Shown in pieces: positions 36,016 through 48,149 of a stretch of 64,000 nucleotides of DNA (positions within the stretch are counted from its first letter, which is position 1; every line of letters starts with the position of its first letter). The notes under the pieces were generated by a model. That model was not told the DNA's origin. It searched no databases and saw nothing but the letters and a program-made list of their open reading frames with translations. Made by a program: the position numbers and the translations under genes. The stretch spans positions 24,954,501-25,018,500 of the forward strand of contig OY756957.1 of the NCBI GenBank assembly GCA_963580455.1. Reading direction: 5' to 3'. This stretch comes from Euonymus europaeus. Its lineage: Eukaryota; Streptophyta; Magnoliopsida; Celastrales; Celastraceae.

Positions 36016-38139
36016 TGGTCTTTTCTTAGTTCAGTGAGTTGGGTTTTGACCCAGAATAGCTGGGTTTGCTCAATGAGTCATGACTACTAGAGACAAATCC
36101 AAGAGAAGTGATCGCATCAGATAATTTTTCAAACCAAGTTCGAGGTGATTGTTTGAGGCCTATAAAGCCTTTTTAAGTTTGCAAACATCACCAACGTTGT
36201 GAACAACTCCATGCGGAAGAACCTTATAAACTTCCTCATCTAAATCATCATTAAGAAAATCATTTTTAACAATCATTTGAGAGATATGCCACTGTTGAAC
36301 ATAAGCAACGGCTATCAGAGTACGAATAGTAGTCACTTTGGCTATAAGAGCAAATTAAGGTCTCCTCGTAGTCCAAACAATATTGCTGGGAATATCATTT
36401 CGCGACCAAATGAGCTTTATATCTCTCAATAGAACCATCAGATTTTGTCTTAATCTTAAAGACCCAACGAGAACCAATGTAATGCTTATTAGATGGAAGA
36501 GGAACCAATTAATCCCATGAATTTGTCTCACATAATGCATCAAGTTATTCGGCCATAGCACACCGCCAAAGAGGATCAAGAATAGCCTCTTTATAGGAAG
36601 AGGGCTCAGACACATTGTGAATAGATGTCAAAAAGAAGTAAAAGAATGAGAATAACAGGAATATGCAAAATCTGGAAGTTTAGTGGATCGACAACCTCAA
36701 AAGATGATTGAGTAGGAGGATCAAGGGGGGGTATCAACTTTAGATCCAGTGGAAACCGCATGTGGTACGGTACCAATGTCAGTAGGAGAGGGAGGTAGAG
36801 AAGACATACTAGGTGGATCATCAGCAAAAGGATCAAGACATATAAATCAGACTTGGTGAGTTTATGAGAATTAGAAGGAATCGAGAAGAAATGAATATGT
36901 TCAAGAAAGAAAATATGGCGTGATACACAATTTTTGAGCAATAATATCAAAAAAAATGATAACCCTTCTGACCATCCCCATATCCAAGAAATACATAAAG
37001 AGTAGATCGAGATGACAATTTATTGCGTTTAACATGAGGTCGAAGAACAAAAGAAGTAAATCCAAAAATAAGCAAAGAATTGTAATGTGGAACATGACCA
37101 TATAATTTCTCAAAAGGAGACAAACCAAACGTAAGAGATGAGGAAATTTTATGAATTAGGAGAACACTAATTAGAACAACTTCCCCTCAAAACATGCTAG
37201 GAGCAGAAACAGAGAAAGAGAGATAGAGAATAAGCAGTTTCAACAATATGTCTATATTTTCTTTCAGTCACACCATTTTGCTCTGGTGTATCAGTGCAAA
37301 AAAGGTTGTTGTATAGTGCCATTAGATGCAAGAAGTTCAGAAAAAACATTAGAAGTACATTCCCCACCCAAATCACATCTAAGACATTTTATCACAGTAG
37401 AATGTTGAGTTTTAACTCGAGCACGAAATGCAATATCGATACTCAAAAATTCAAAATGATGTTTCATAAGAAAAATCCAACAATAACGAGTGTAATCATT
37501 AATGAAAGAAACATAATTCCGAGATGCCTTTTGGTAGGAACGGGAGAGGGCCCCCATACATCATAGTGAACTAAATCAAATGGAGCTCAAGAAGATGAGA
37601 TACTATGAGAAAAAGGTGATGCAAATTTTTTTGTAAGTTTACAATGACAGCAGTCTGAAATATTAAGTGTTTGCAAACTACCTAGAGTACTAGTAGAAAC
37701 TAAATATTATAACCGAGAAGATGAAATGTGACCTAACAGTGAATGCCACAATTAGAAATCAAATGAGGAAGGAATGAAGGATTCAAATGAAATGAAGACA
37801 AATCAACACTAGAAGCTACAATAGCTGGAGTCCTCAACTGATCTAAAAGGTATAACCCCTACCTACGATTGGTCCCAATCAACTTGTGAGAATGAAGATC
37901 CTGCACATAACAAGAATTAGAAGAGAAACAAACTAAATGACTAGAGTCACATAATTGACCAACAAATGCTAGATTGAGAGCAAGTTTGAGAAAGTGATAG
38001 ACATCAGATAAAGAAATATGAGATGTAGAAATCGAACCAACTTCTGCTAGAGGCATAGGAGTGCTATCAGTAGACTGGACTGAAATAAAATTATTTGGAT
38101 GCACAGATATGAAAGATGACGAATAAGGAGACATATGGT

Positions 38140-38185
38140 GTGAAGCACTAAAGTCAAGAATCCATGTAGGAGTGAACGTACCTGA
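38140..38185 (-). pseudogene. Copia aspartic protease region with altered active site
   Basis: The usual WILDSGASHHMT motif reads WILDFSASHHMS here, so the catalytic D-[ST]-G triad is now D-F-S. This lesion alone should abolish protease activity, consistent with decay of the whole element. Confidence 0.7.
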
Positions 38186-39006
38186 ATAGAGACTAGATGA
38201 CAAACCTCAAGTTGTAGGCATGACATGAGAATGTGAAGAAAAAAAATTTTTGGAATTGAGTGGCCAAATTATCAGCTGAGGAAATAGATGAAGAAGAACC
38301 ACCAAAACCAATCGAATCAAAAGTAGGTACAACGACAAAAGTATTAGACTAAGACTTAGACTTCCATGGTTGAGACATTAAAGAGGATTTGTGAAGCAAC
38401 TTTGGACAATGATTCTTCCAATGACCTTTTTGTTTGCAAAAGTTACATTCATCAATTCCAATATGGGTGGGTGTTTTTGGCTGAGAACTACAGTTGGAGG
38501 AGAATCGAGGTGGAACAGCTAGAACTGGGTGTGATGGTAGGGGAAGAATGACTTTTCCAATGTGAAACTTCAATCGAGTCTCTTCTACTAACAATTCACT
38601 AACTACAGAATCAACCGAGGGTAAGCAATTACAATGTAAAATAAACTCATGCAGTTGCTCAAATTCATTAAGGAAAGTCATCGAAAATTGAACCAAATGT
38701 TGCCCTTCCCATCGTGCAATATAGGGAGCGAAAGCATTGAGTTTAGAAGATTTAGTAAGAGTAAGTTGATCTAGATATAACGGAATAAAATTCTTGGATA
38801 GACATATTAGCTTGAACCAATACACGAATATCAGATTCAAGCTGAAACTATTTAGCAACATTTGATTGAGTATATAATTGCTGTAAATGATCCTAAACCT
38901 CCTTCGCAGTCTCATATTTTGCTAATTTAATGTCAATGGAATGTTCAACAGAATTGTTAACCCAAGTAATGATCTTCGAATCATTGGCCTCTCAAACATC
39001 AAATTC

Positions 39007-39328
39007 TGTTGAAAAGTCTCACATCGCCTGGGCACCGTGTAAGTGAAGTGTTTATTAACGCTGGCAACCTCCCTCCCTTATGAGGCCTTTTAAGGGATGT
39101 GTTGGCCCAGTTGTTCTTGACATGGTATCGGAGCGGCAGCACGTATCATCCCGCACATGGAAAAAGCCCAAAAATGGGGGACTGGAGTGCCCAGCCCATG
39201 TGTGAGGGGGCGTGTTGAAAAGTCCCACATCGCCTGGGCACCGTGTAAGTGAAGTGTTTATTAACGCTGGCAACCTCCCTCCCTTATGAGGCCTTTTAAG
39301 GGATGTGTTGGCCCAGTTGTTCTTGACA
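39007..39328 (+). mobile_element. Complete TRIM (miniature LTR retrotransposon)
   Basis: Two 116-bp direct LTRs (39007-39122 and 39213-39328) begin TGTTGAAAAGTC and end TTCTTGACA. I count one difference between them (T/C at LTR position 13). Directly after the first LTR is TGGTATCGGAGC, a primer binding site for initiator tRNA-Met with one mismatch. Before the second is the purine tract GTGAGGGGG. Both sides carry the 5-bp target duplication AATTC (39002-39006, 39329-39333). The 90-bp interior has no coding capacity, so it must be mobilised in trans. Only one LTR difference implies recent insertion into the older copia gag. Orientation is set by the PBS. Confidence 0.95.
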
Positions 39329-39857
39329 AATTCATCCAAATATTTGGGGTCTGTAGTATTAACAGGTTTTTAAAGACTGCCAGATACAAAAACTCACATC
39401 TTATTACCCATAAAAAAAATTAGGAATAATTTTTTCCATCTAATCGAACTCTCGCAATTGAAGGGAATCATCCCAATCATTAGACATGATGCAATAATCA
39501 CACAATAAAGCAAATCACAGAACCCAATGAATACCGGACAAAACCCAATGACAAGAGTCAAAGTAAAGGCACAACCAATGAGGACAAGCCAAACCAATTA
39601 CATGGGAAAAAACCAATTGCACTGACCAAATAGATGGAACCAAAACAAAGTCACATAACTCAATCAGATATCAAGCCTTGGGAGCATAGATGTAAAGAAA
39701 CTGCCGCAACAAACCAAAGAACAAACCGAGCAGTTGAAACCATAGGTGAGAACCAAATCTCATATGCAAGACCAGAAAAAAAAAAATGCAACTCAAAGCA
39801 TATGGACCAAATCAAACTGAGATGTTGAAATCCCAATGAGAAATCCCTCTGATACCA

Positions 39858-40060
39858 TGATAAATTGCATAAACAAAGTACATATTAAGAGAGAGAAGAT
39901 GCTAGGGTTTTTACATACAACCAAAGTTATCTCGCAGAGTAGCAAACAACAATAGAAAAAGAGGCTACAATAAAATGAAATTAACAAATTACCCTTTGAG
40001 ACTGACCAATGTTACAAGGATAATAAACTAATAAACTATTAAGTTAATAGTTAACAACAT
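39858..40060 (-). repeat. 5' LTR of the copia element
   Basis: On the minus strand it begins TGTTGTTAACTATTAACTTA and ends GCAATTTATCA directly against the primer binding site TGGTATCAGAGG. Length is about 203 bp. No partner LTR remains in the window, so insertion age cannot be estimated from LTR divergence. Confidence 0.75.
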
Positions 40061-40169
40061 TTGTGATAGTAATTTTGAATTTCGAAGAATTTATAGACCC
40101 AAATTATCATTTTTTGCTTCACTTTCGTGAGTGATAGATCATGCCAAAATGTCATCTAACGTGACTAAA

Positions 40170-41250
40170 AAGGCAACAATAACAACGTCTCCTTTAACAT
40201 CCTCATCAAATTCATTAGACTTATATTTTGATTCTTCTTCTATGTTGTCATTCCAAGTCATTTAAAAGCTCTCTTTTTCCTCTTATTTGCACATTTCTAT
40301 GGCAAATGACCAAAGTCATGACATTTAAAACATTGATCAGTTTTATTGTACTTATATTTTTTGTCAAATCCTTTCTTCTCAAATGATGATGAATCGTTCA
40401 TCTTGAGATTCATTGTTTTCTATTTTTAATGAATTTTTGAATTTTTTTGTTAGTAAAATTAGTTCATCATGGGTGTATTCATTAACGATTTGAGAGCATT
40501 ACCTTTGTCCTTTAGTTATTTGAGAAAATTTACATCATAGGTAGTGGTGGTAATTTTATGTCTTACATGAATGACTAATTTGTCTGACCTATATTAAATC
40601 AAGTTTTGACATAAGTTATATGTTCAAAATCCAGATCCAAACACATATTTTATTCGGTTTAAAACTGTGTTGAGGAATTCAAACACAAAAATCTGGTCCT
40701 ATATAGTTGTTTGGGTCCTAACTCATATTAGATTATTGTCCGATTTACTTATCTTAAATCAATCCGCGTATGATCAATTAAGTATATCCAAAAATTTAAA
40801 CCAACATGCGAATTTCTCGTAAACACCATATGTTGCTCAACCTAGATTGACCCTGGCTTGAATTCTTGCTACCCCTACTTATAGGTTTGGAGTGAGCCCA
40901 CTAGTTCTTCAACTCTCTTCACATCTATATCTTTACTTTCTTCAAATTGTACCACTTTCATAAAAATAAATATTCTGGGAGTGGTCTGATAATTTTCTTT
41001 ACAATCTTTTTTGGTGGAATGAGTTCACTAAGAACATTGAAGGATGGATTTTCAACATCACTCAATTTGGCATAAAATTCATCAAAAGATTCATTTTCAT
41101 CTATTCTCAGATTTTTAGAAATGATACTTCGACATTGTAATTTTATACGTTTGACTATAGAAGTTTCTTCATGAATCACATCTAGATGTTTTTCTGGCAA
41201 TTTAGTAATGTGAATTTTTTTCAAAATTTATTAATAGACACAACACAGAA
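40170..41250 (-). pseudogene. Second copia-type gag relic (UBN2/DUF4219 plus zinc knuckle)
   Basis: On the minus strand 41224-40958 encodes RIDENESFDEFYAKLSDVEN and KIVKKIIRPLPE, the conserved UBN2 gag core (FDEFYAKLSDI, KILRSLPERF). After several stops, DQCFKCHDFGHLP then a stop and KC near 40285-40360 is a CCHC zinc knuckle, and SLNEYTHDELI-like text lies between. It is outside the LTR of the neighbouring copia and in a different gag lineage, so it is a separate dead insertion. Confidence 0.75.
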
Positions 41251-42175
41251 CGATATGTTGACAACTTTGCTATTACAGCCTGCACGTTCATAGTTAATTT
41301 TTAATAACGTATTCAAAGGTTTAATAATAACTTCACATGGTGTGTTTGATAAGAGGGTAATAAATAAGACTATAATATATTACTAGGGTAATCATTATCC
41401 ATCTCTACTCATGAGTAATTATTAAACCTAAAATATAAAGAAAATTGTTTAAAAAAATTACTTGAATAAATAATATACATGTCTACCAAACATGAGTATT
41501 TGTTTATCCATGTATTTTTAAATACCTTTATAATAATTATACCCTTATAATAATTATAACCCTATCAAATATACTCTAGTTGTTATTATCAGGTTATCAA
41601 GTGATAAGTACGATAAGGACTTTATCAAAGTCTTTTATCCACTAAGCTGTAGTCCATAAAATCATAGATATGTAAAGAGATCTTTGGGTTGAAACTTTCA
41701 CTGTATAAGAACTTAGAGCACCTACAATAGTGCTATTTTATTGTCTGTAATAACTTTTCAATTGGATCTCACTTATATTACATAAAAAGTATTTATACAT
41801 TCTTATTCATATCAGGAAAATACATCTTTCAATAGAGTTATATAAGCAAAACACATATTTCAATATAATTTTATCATTCTCCATTAATCAAGTCACTACC
41901 ATTACATTCATGTATCATTTTTCCATTAAAATTAATATTGAGCCTATTTTTATTCTCCAAAAATCAAATAACATATTCAATAACATCAATAAAATTACAT
42001 CTTTCATAATAAGATTAACAAAAATATAAAATTCCTTTACCAGATCCTGACCGTCGAAAAAGATCATACACTACTCGTCCGAACTAGGGCACACATTCCG
42101 CTAGCAACTTTGTAGCCTCCGCTCCAATAAGCCTCTACAGCGCGCCAGTGATTGAAAGAGACAAAGAGGGCAACA
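41251..42175. other. Intergenic: region upstream of eL34
   Basis: AT-rich sequence containing a probable MITE (41338-41576), and a stretch with AGAGCACCTACAATAGTGCT that resembles a MITE terminus at 41712. The last 100 bases, more GC-rich, should be the eL34 leader and core promoter. Confidence 0.4.
41338..41576. mobile_element. Short MITE with imperfect inverted termini
   Basis: The left end GTGTGTTTGATAAGAGGGTA and the right end, reversed, GTATATTTGATAGGGTTATA are imperfect inverted repeats around an AT-rich 200-bp core without coding capacity. This fits a hAT- or PIF-type MITE. The target duplication is not clear. Confidence 0.5.
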
Positions 42176-44111
42176 ATGGTGCAGCGTCTTACGTATAGGA
42201 AACGCCATAGCTATGCCACCAAGTCCAACCAGCACCGAGTTGTCAAAACTCCTGGTATGCTAATTCAATACTGTCTTCTTGTATCGTGTTTGTATGAAAA
42301 TTACGGATGGATCTATTTGTTATTGTGCTTGAGTTTATGAGTTTTCGGTATGCTAGGCTAGGCAGCTGTTGTTTTCGGCATGGAAGATTTTGTTGTTTCA
42401 ATGGCCAATGATAGTGTCTGTTTGATAGTAGTGACTATTGAGTTTGTGGAATCGGAGAAATCTGATCTAGATGAAGCTCTTCTTTTCTTTTTTTCCCGTT
42501 CTTTTCGTTTTTTAAGTTTGAAATGCATATTGTTGTTATGATGGTTACTAAATCCATTGTGATAAGTACGTTTGGGAGTAAAGACACTTTAGGATAGCTT
42601 CTCTGGTTTATTCTCTTCAACACTGTTGTGCTGATGAAAACTTGGGATATTATTTACTTTGTAAAGCATTGGAAAAGAAAACTCTTATTTTCAGTGATGT
42701 GTTTCTGCAATGGTTTATAGTTGCCCTGCTAGATGCAGGAAACGTCCTAAGTCAAGCCATTTTTGGATATTTTTGGGTAGAAATGGAGCATTGCAAATCT
42801 GATAGGAAATATGTCTCATGTATTTTATTCTTCTCCTCAACTTTAATTTGGTCTTTTATTTTTTGACCTCACGCGTTCTTCATCTCATGTTTTTGTGTCT
42901 TTTGCTTATTGAGTCAATTGGTGTTATCTTTATTCATATATGTTTTTGGTTCTGAGTAATTTTGTATAATCTCTTCTATTTTTTGACGTTGTTATTTAGT
43001 ACCTAACATTGTTTGATATCTTTTCATTTTCATTTTCAAGTCTTGTGCTTATTACCCGCCCTTCATTGATATTCAGGTGGGAAGCTTGTGTACCAGGGCA
43101 CCAACAAGAGAGCAAGTGGTCCGAAATGTCCTGTCACTGGGAAGAGAATCCAAGGGGTATCTGCTGTTCACTGTTCTTAGCTCAATTATGAATTTGCAAA
43201 TTTGTTTTTAGCCATCAGATTCATGTTATATTTTTATTTTGAGTCAGATTATTGGGATTGGGTCTCATAGACTGATTTTATCAGTTTTATGCTCAGTAAT
43301 GTTGTGCATTTCAACTTTCAAGAGGTGACATGTTTTGGTGAACTGAAGTGTTGGCAACTAATGAAACATATCGGTAAAGATCTTACACATCATTTTTGGA
43401 TGCTTATGTGACATGCATAGCAGATTCAAATTAACTATAAGTTAAATTGGGTGAGTTGACATAGAAACTTGACCTGGGAAGTCATTGCACTTGAAAAACT
43501 TTGCAAAGGAGGAAAAAAAACTTGTTATGGTAATTGAGGTCTACAGGTCAATAAACTGCGCTCATTTTATGGGTTTTTAAACCTCTAAGATTGTTCCTGG
43601 CCTTGAGATTAAAATTTTTGCTATCTTTTTACTAACTTCAAGGTCTCACTCTCAGATTATTCCCATTGTTCTTATACCCCTCATATATAAAAATTTGGCA
43701 ACTCTGTGTTGCTAGAATACTTTAAGTCGGTGTGTATTTTTTTCTTTTGATAATTGTTAGTTTACAGCTTTCGCTCACCCTCTGTGCCTTGGTACTGACA
43801 GTATATTGTGCTATCCGCAGATTCCTCACCTAAGACCTACTGAATACAAGAGGTCAAGACTATCAAGGAATAGAAGAACCGTGAACCGTGCTTATGGTGG
43901 TGTCTTGTCAGGCGGTGCCGTCAGGGAGAGGTTTGTTTCAGTCTTGTACATGAGCCCCTTTTTCTCGTCTTAGTGTTGGAATATTGTACATTTTTTGAAT
44001 TATCATTTGATATGTAGGATCATCCGGGCATTTTTGGTGGAGGAGCAGAAGATTGTGAAGAAAGTTCTGAAGATTCAGAAGTCCAAAGAAAAGCTAGCAT
44101 CAAAGAGCTAA
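42176..44111 (+). CDS. RPL34: Cytosolic large-subunit ribosomal protein eL34
   Basis: Four exons: 42176-42254, 43077-43156, 43821-43930 and 44018-44111, giving 120 residues, the normal plant length. The protein starts [20 protein letters not shown] and continues [40 protein letters not shown] and [20 protein letters not shown]. It ends [10 protein letters not shown]. It is a basic structural protein of the cytosolic 60S subunit. All junctions are GT-AG and phases close. The long AT-rich first intron (822 bp) is common in plant ribosomal protein genes. A LINE landed about 580 bp past its stop without damaging the frame. Confidence 0.96.
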
Positions 44112-44690
44112 GATGGAAAAGAGCGGAAAAAGAAAACGAAGAAATTTTTAGTTTATTGGGCAGAATTAAATTTTGACCTAGACAAGATGTACTGTGCTCT
44201 AAATTACTGAGGGAATTTTGTTTTGAACATGAATGAGTAATTTTATGGGATGGATTAATATTCTTTTGCCAAGTTGAAAACTTATTCATATAAAAATGTG
44301 ATGTTTGTTTGCTAGATTGGTCTATTGAATTGAAGTTATACACTGTCCAATTCCTGGGATTTTCAATTTGAATCGTAGCAATTTTGAGGAAGCTGGCTTG
44401 TGTTCATTACTGCAAGATCTTTTTTTCCCCCCTTCTTGAATGTAATTGGAAGCTGCCTGGAAGTTTTTGTTGGTGGTGGTTTCTTTTTGGAATCCAATGG
44501 ACGGTTGTTTCATCCCGAGGCATGATTTATATTGCAATTGATTGAAACATTTTTTCATAGCTGGTGACTTCGAAAATCTAGGGTTTTGACAATATTTAGA
44601 GCTTGCTTTCTGCCAATAATTCCTGTATGTGATGATTGGTTCTACAGAACGGAGATCAGCTGGGTTTTTTTTTATTGATATTCCTTTCTG
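44112..44690. other. eL34 3' UTR and spacer
   Basis: The first 150-250 bases are probably 3' UTR. The rest is spacer up to the 5'-truncated LINE. Nothing else is seen. Confidence 0.5.
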
Positions 44691-47600
44691 GCAGTTTAAA
44701 TATTTCCACAGTTGTATGAGGCAGCGTAAGAGATCTTCCTTGATTCAATCCATAGAGGATGTGAATGGGAATTCTTTATCTGCTCAGGTTGATATTGGAG
44801 GTGCTTTTCAAGCTTATTATTCTGCTCTCTTTCAGTCATCGGTGGTGAATGCATTTCAGGCAGATTTTCTTGATGGGATGCCTCGAGTAGTTTCTGAAGC
44901 TTCTAATAATATTTTGTGCCGGGACTGTTCTAAAGAAGAGGTGTTTGTAGCGGTCTCTAATATTGATTCTAATAAGTCGCCTGGGCCGGATGGTTTTTCT
45001 TCAGCTTTTTATAAGCAGCACTGGGATTTATTGGGAGAAGATTTATTTCAGGCGGTGCAGGAGTTTTTGAGGTATGGAGTGCTTTCCCCAGATATTAATC
45101 ATACTTTAATTGCCTTGATTCCAAAAGTCGCTGATCCAATTAAAGTTGTGGATTTTAGGCCAATTAGTTTGTGCAATATGTCTTGTATAAAATTATTGCT
45201 AAGCTACTAGCATCCCGATTGAGTCTTATAATGCCGAAAGTTATTCAAGGTAACCAGTCGGCTTTTATAAGAGGGAGGCTAATAACAGATAATATTATTG
45301 TTGCATATGAAGCTTTGCATTCTATGGCGGTTAAGCAAAAAAGTAGTAAAGACTTTATGGCAGTAAAGTTGGACATGAGTAAGGCCTATGATAGAGTGGA
45401 GTGGATTTTTCTGGAGGCAGTTATGGTTAAAATGGGGTTTAGGCAAACTTGGATTCATTGAATTCTTCAGTGTATCAAATCCATGTCCTACTCCATTATT
45501 ATTAATGGGAATCCTAGTGATCCAATTATTCCATCTCGAGGCCTGCGACAAGGAGACCCCCTTTCTCCTCTTCTATTTGTGTTGTGTTCAGAAGCTCTCA
45601 GCTTCAGGCTATCTCAGCTTGAGGTAAACAAGCTAATGGAGGGGATTGCTTTTGGGGGTGGTCGCATACAGGTTACTCACTTGTTTTTTGCTGATGATTG
45701 TCTGCTATTTTGTCGGGCTACTATAGAAGCGTGGGAGAGGGTTCGCTCTGTGCTTTATTGGTATGAAAAGGCTTCGGATCAGAAATTAAATCTAGATAAG
45801 ACAACATTATTTTTCAGCAAACATACAACCCCAGAAATTAAAGAATTGCTGAAATGTGAAATTGGGGTGGGGGAAATTAAAGCCTTTGAAATGTATCTTG
45901 GGCTTCCAGCTATGATTGGGAGGTCCAAGGTAGCATCCTTGCAGTATGTGGTAGATAAAGTTCGTAAGAGAGCTCAGAATTGGAAGAATCATTTTCTTTC
46001 CAATGCAGGTCGTGAAGTCTTAATCAAATCTGTGTTGCAAGCCATTCCTTCTTACAGTATGCAAGTCTTTCGTTTTCCTGTGGAATTGTGCAAGGAACTT
46101 GATTCTATTGTACGCCAATTATGGTGGCGAGGTAGTAATGGTAGTAAGGGGATTCCTTGGCTACCTTGGGATTCTCTCTGTAAACCAAAAGCTAAAGGTG
46201 GTCTTGGCTTTCGTAAGTTTGGTGTCTTTAATGAGGCTTTACTTGCTAAGCAGGGGTGGAGGATTATTCAGAATCCAAATTCTTTTGTGGCAAGAATTCT
46301 TAAGGCAAAGTATTTTCGATCATGTAGTTTTTTAGAGGCCCCTATGACATCGAATTCATCTTTTATCTGGAAAAGTCTTTGTTCAGCAAAGAGTCTGTTG
46401 CAAGATGGTCTTCAATGGAGAATAGGTACGGATCTCAAGTCTGAATTTGGGAGGATAATTGGACATCCCATCAGTTAGTTTTTACTGAAAATCAGAGGCT
46501 GAAAGGGTTTGTAAAACATTCACCAGTTAGTTGGCTCATTGATTCCAGAATTGGGTGGTGGAATGTTAGTCTGATTAAAGACTTATTCAATGAAGAGGAG
46601 GCTGCCCATATATTCCAGCAACCGGTCTGTTTTAGTGGAGGGGCAGATTCGCTATTTTGGAATGGGTCATCGAATGGTCAATACTCGGTTCGCAGTGGAT
46701 TTCATCGGGGAATGGAAATTCTGAATCGAGGCCATCCAAGTCCTTCAGTTTCCAGTATTCCCAAATCTTTTTGGCACTCTATATGGTCTCTCCAAATTCC
46801 TCCAGCTGCGAAGGTGTTTGTTTGGAGGGCAGTCCATGATATTCTTCCTACTGCAGTAAATCTTTGTCGTCGAAAGATTATTTTATCCAACGTATGCCCG
46901 GTATGTAAAGTTGGTCCTGAATCATTGATGCATGCTTTGTTTTATTGTTCCCATGCTTTTGAGGCAATGTGTCACAGTTCAAAAATTATTCACAAATTGC
47001 CAATGGGGGGATTGGAATTTTTTGAGGTTTGGTGCCATTTTTCGAAACATCTTGAGCCTTCTTGCTTGGCTGCTTTGGCAATGATGCTAAGAATGGTGTG
47101 GCATCGGCGGAATAGTATTTTTTACGGTAGTAAACCTCTACCCGTATCTCAATTTTTTAACTCTGCAGTGCTTTCGGTCCGGCAACTTGTTGCTATGAAT
47201 TCAAGTGACCGAACATATCATAATCCCTCTCAACAGGTTTTGATAGGTAGCTGGTGTTTTCCAAGTTCTAGGTTCGTTAAAATTAATTTTGATGCAGCTG
47301 TTAGTATTGATAGAAGAGTATCTGCTTTTGGATGTGTTTTTCGTGATGATTGTGGTCTGCCTTTGTATGCTGCCTATGATTGTTACCCTGTGGCTCTTTC
47401 GCCAGCATTGGCTGAGGTAAATGCTGCCCTACATGCAGTTCGCCTTGCTCTTCATTTGGGTTTTTGTCTTATTCATTTGGAAGGTGATTCTAGTATTATC
47501 ATTAAGGCAATTGGTGATTCTGATGCATCCTACAATTTATCTGATTGGGGTGCTCTATCAAGGGAGGTCAATCTTCTTCTACAGACGACATCATGTTGGA

Positions 47601-47914
47601 AGGTTTCCCATGTAGGCAGAGACTTTAATAAAGTGGCTCACGGTTTGGCTCAAATTGGATTGTCCCAGCAATCCAATCTCTTATGTGGTGCTCTTATTTC
47701 TCCAGAGATTAAGGTTCTAATTGCGGCAGATCGAGCTCATGTGGCTGGAGCTTCTTAATTCTGTGGATTTTAAATGTCTTGTTGTACTTAGCTAGCTCTA
47801 TGTATTTCTTTTTTGTTATGGATGTTTACTTCGTCCTCTGTTGGAGGAGAAGAATGTTACCTTGATGGTTGATTATAATCAATGACATGCTGATCTTTCA
47901 AAAAAAAAAAAAAA
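44691..47914 (+). mobile_element. 5'-truncated plant L1-type LINE with poly-A tail
   Basis: Endonuclease is missing; the element begins just before reverse transcriptase at FHSCMRQRKRSSLI. RT blocks follow: NKSPGPDGFSSAFYKQHW, LIALIPKVADPIKVVDFRPI, GNQSAFIRGRLITDNI, LRQGDPLSPLLFVLCSEAL and the catalytic FADD. Then come a zf-RVT region (AAKVFVWRAVHDILP, CPVCKVGPESLMHALFYC) and an RNase H with its D-E-D-H residues (KINFDAA, AEVNAAL, LEGDS, AHGLA), stop at 47756-47758, a 3' UTR and a 14-base poly-A. Lesions are a frameshift near 45178, a TGA at 45459-45461 where Trp is expected, and a frameshift near 46430. It cannot make active RT but is only moderately decayed. Confidence 0.93.
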
Positions 47915-48149
47915 CTGCCTTTTGGTTATAGAAAAAACAAGAAAGTGTACAAGAGACTGTCATTGCTTGGATTCAGTTCTTGGAAAACTGAATTTTGTTG
48001 CCGTGCACATTCCAATCGGGACTAGGACTGTTAATTTGGTTCTTGGATGCATGTTACAACCTTTAGTTCTTGAAATTCATCTTTGGACTCTGGACCTTCA
48101 ACAGAAAACTTAGAAAAGAATGATTACTTCAGAGTCGAAGGTGAGTGAC
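47915..48149. other. Spacer between LINE tail and PPR pseudogene
   Basis: No recognisable feature. It resembles non-repetitive flanking DNA split by the LINE insertion. Confidence 0.35.

Larger units (their letters stand above)
36085..40060 (-). mobile_element. Decayed Ty1/copia retrotransposon, 3'-truncated, with one LTR
   Basis: Read on the minus strand: 5' LTR (39858-40060, TGTTG...TCA), then the primer binding site TGGTATCAGAGG. A gag follows with KYETAKE-like capsid text and a zinc knuckle CNFCKQKGHWKNHC near 38400-38455. A protease region comes near 38160, then gag-pre-integrase with its C..C cluster near 37650, the integrase core at 37291-37560, and the reverse transcriptase start at 36085-36620 (WVFKIKTKSDGSIERYKA, LYGLKQSPRTWF). 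Domain order protease-integrase-RT defines copia. The rest of RT, RNase H and the 3' LTR are missing, and there are many stops and frameshifts. A TRIM is inserted in gag. Confidence 0.85.
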
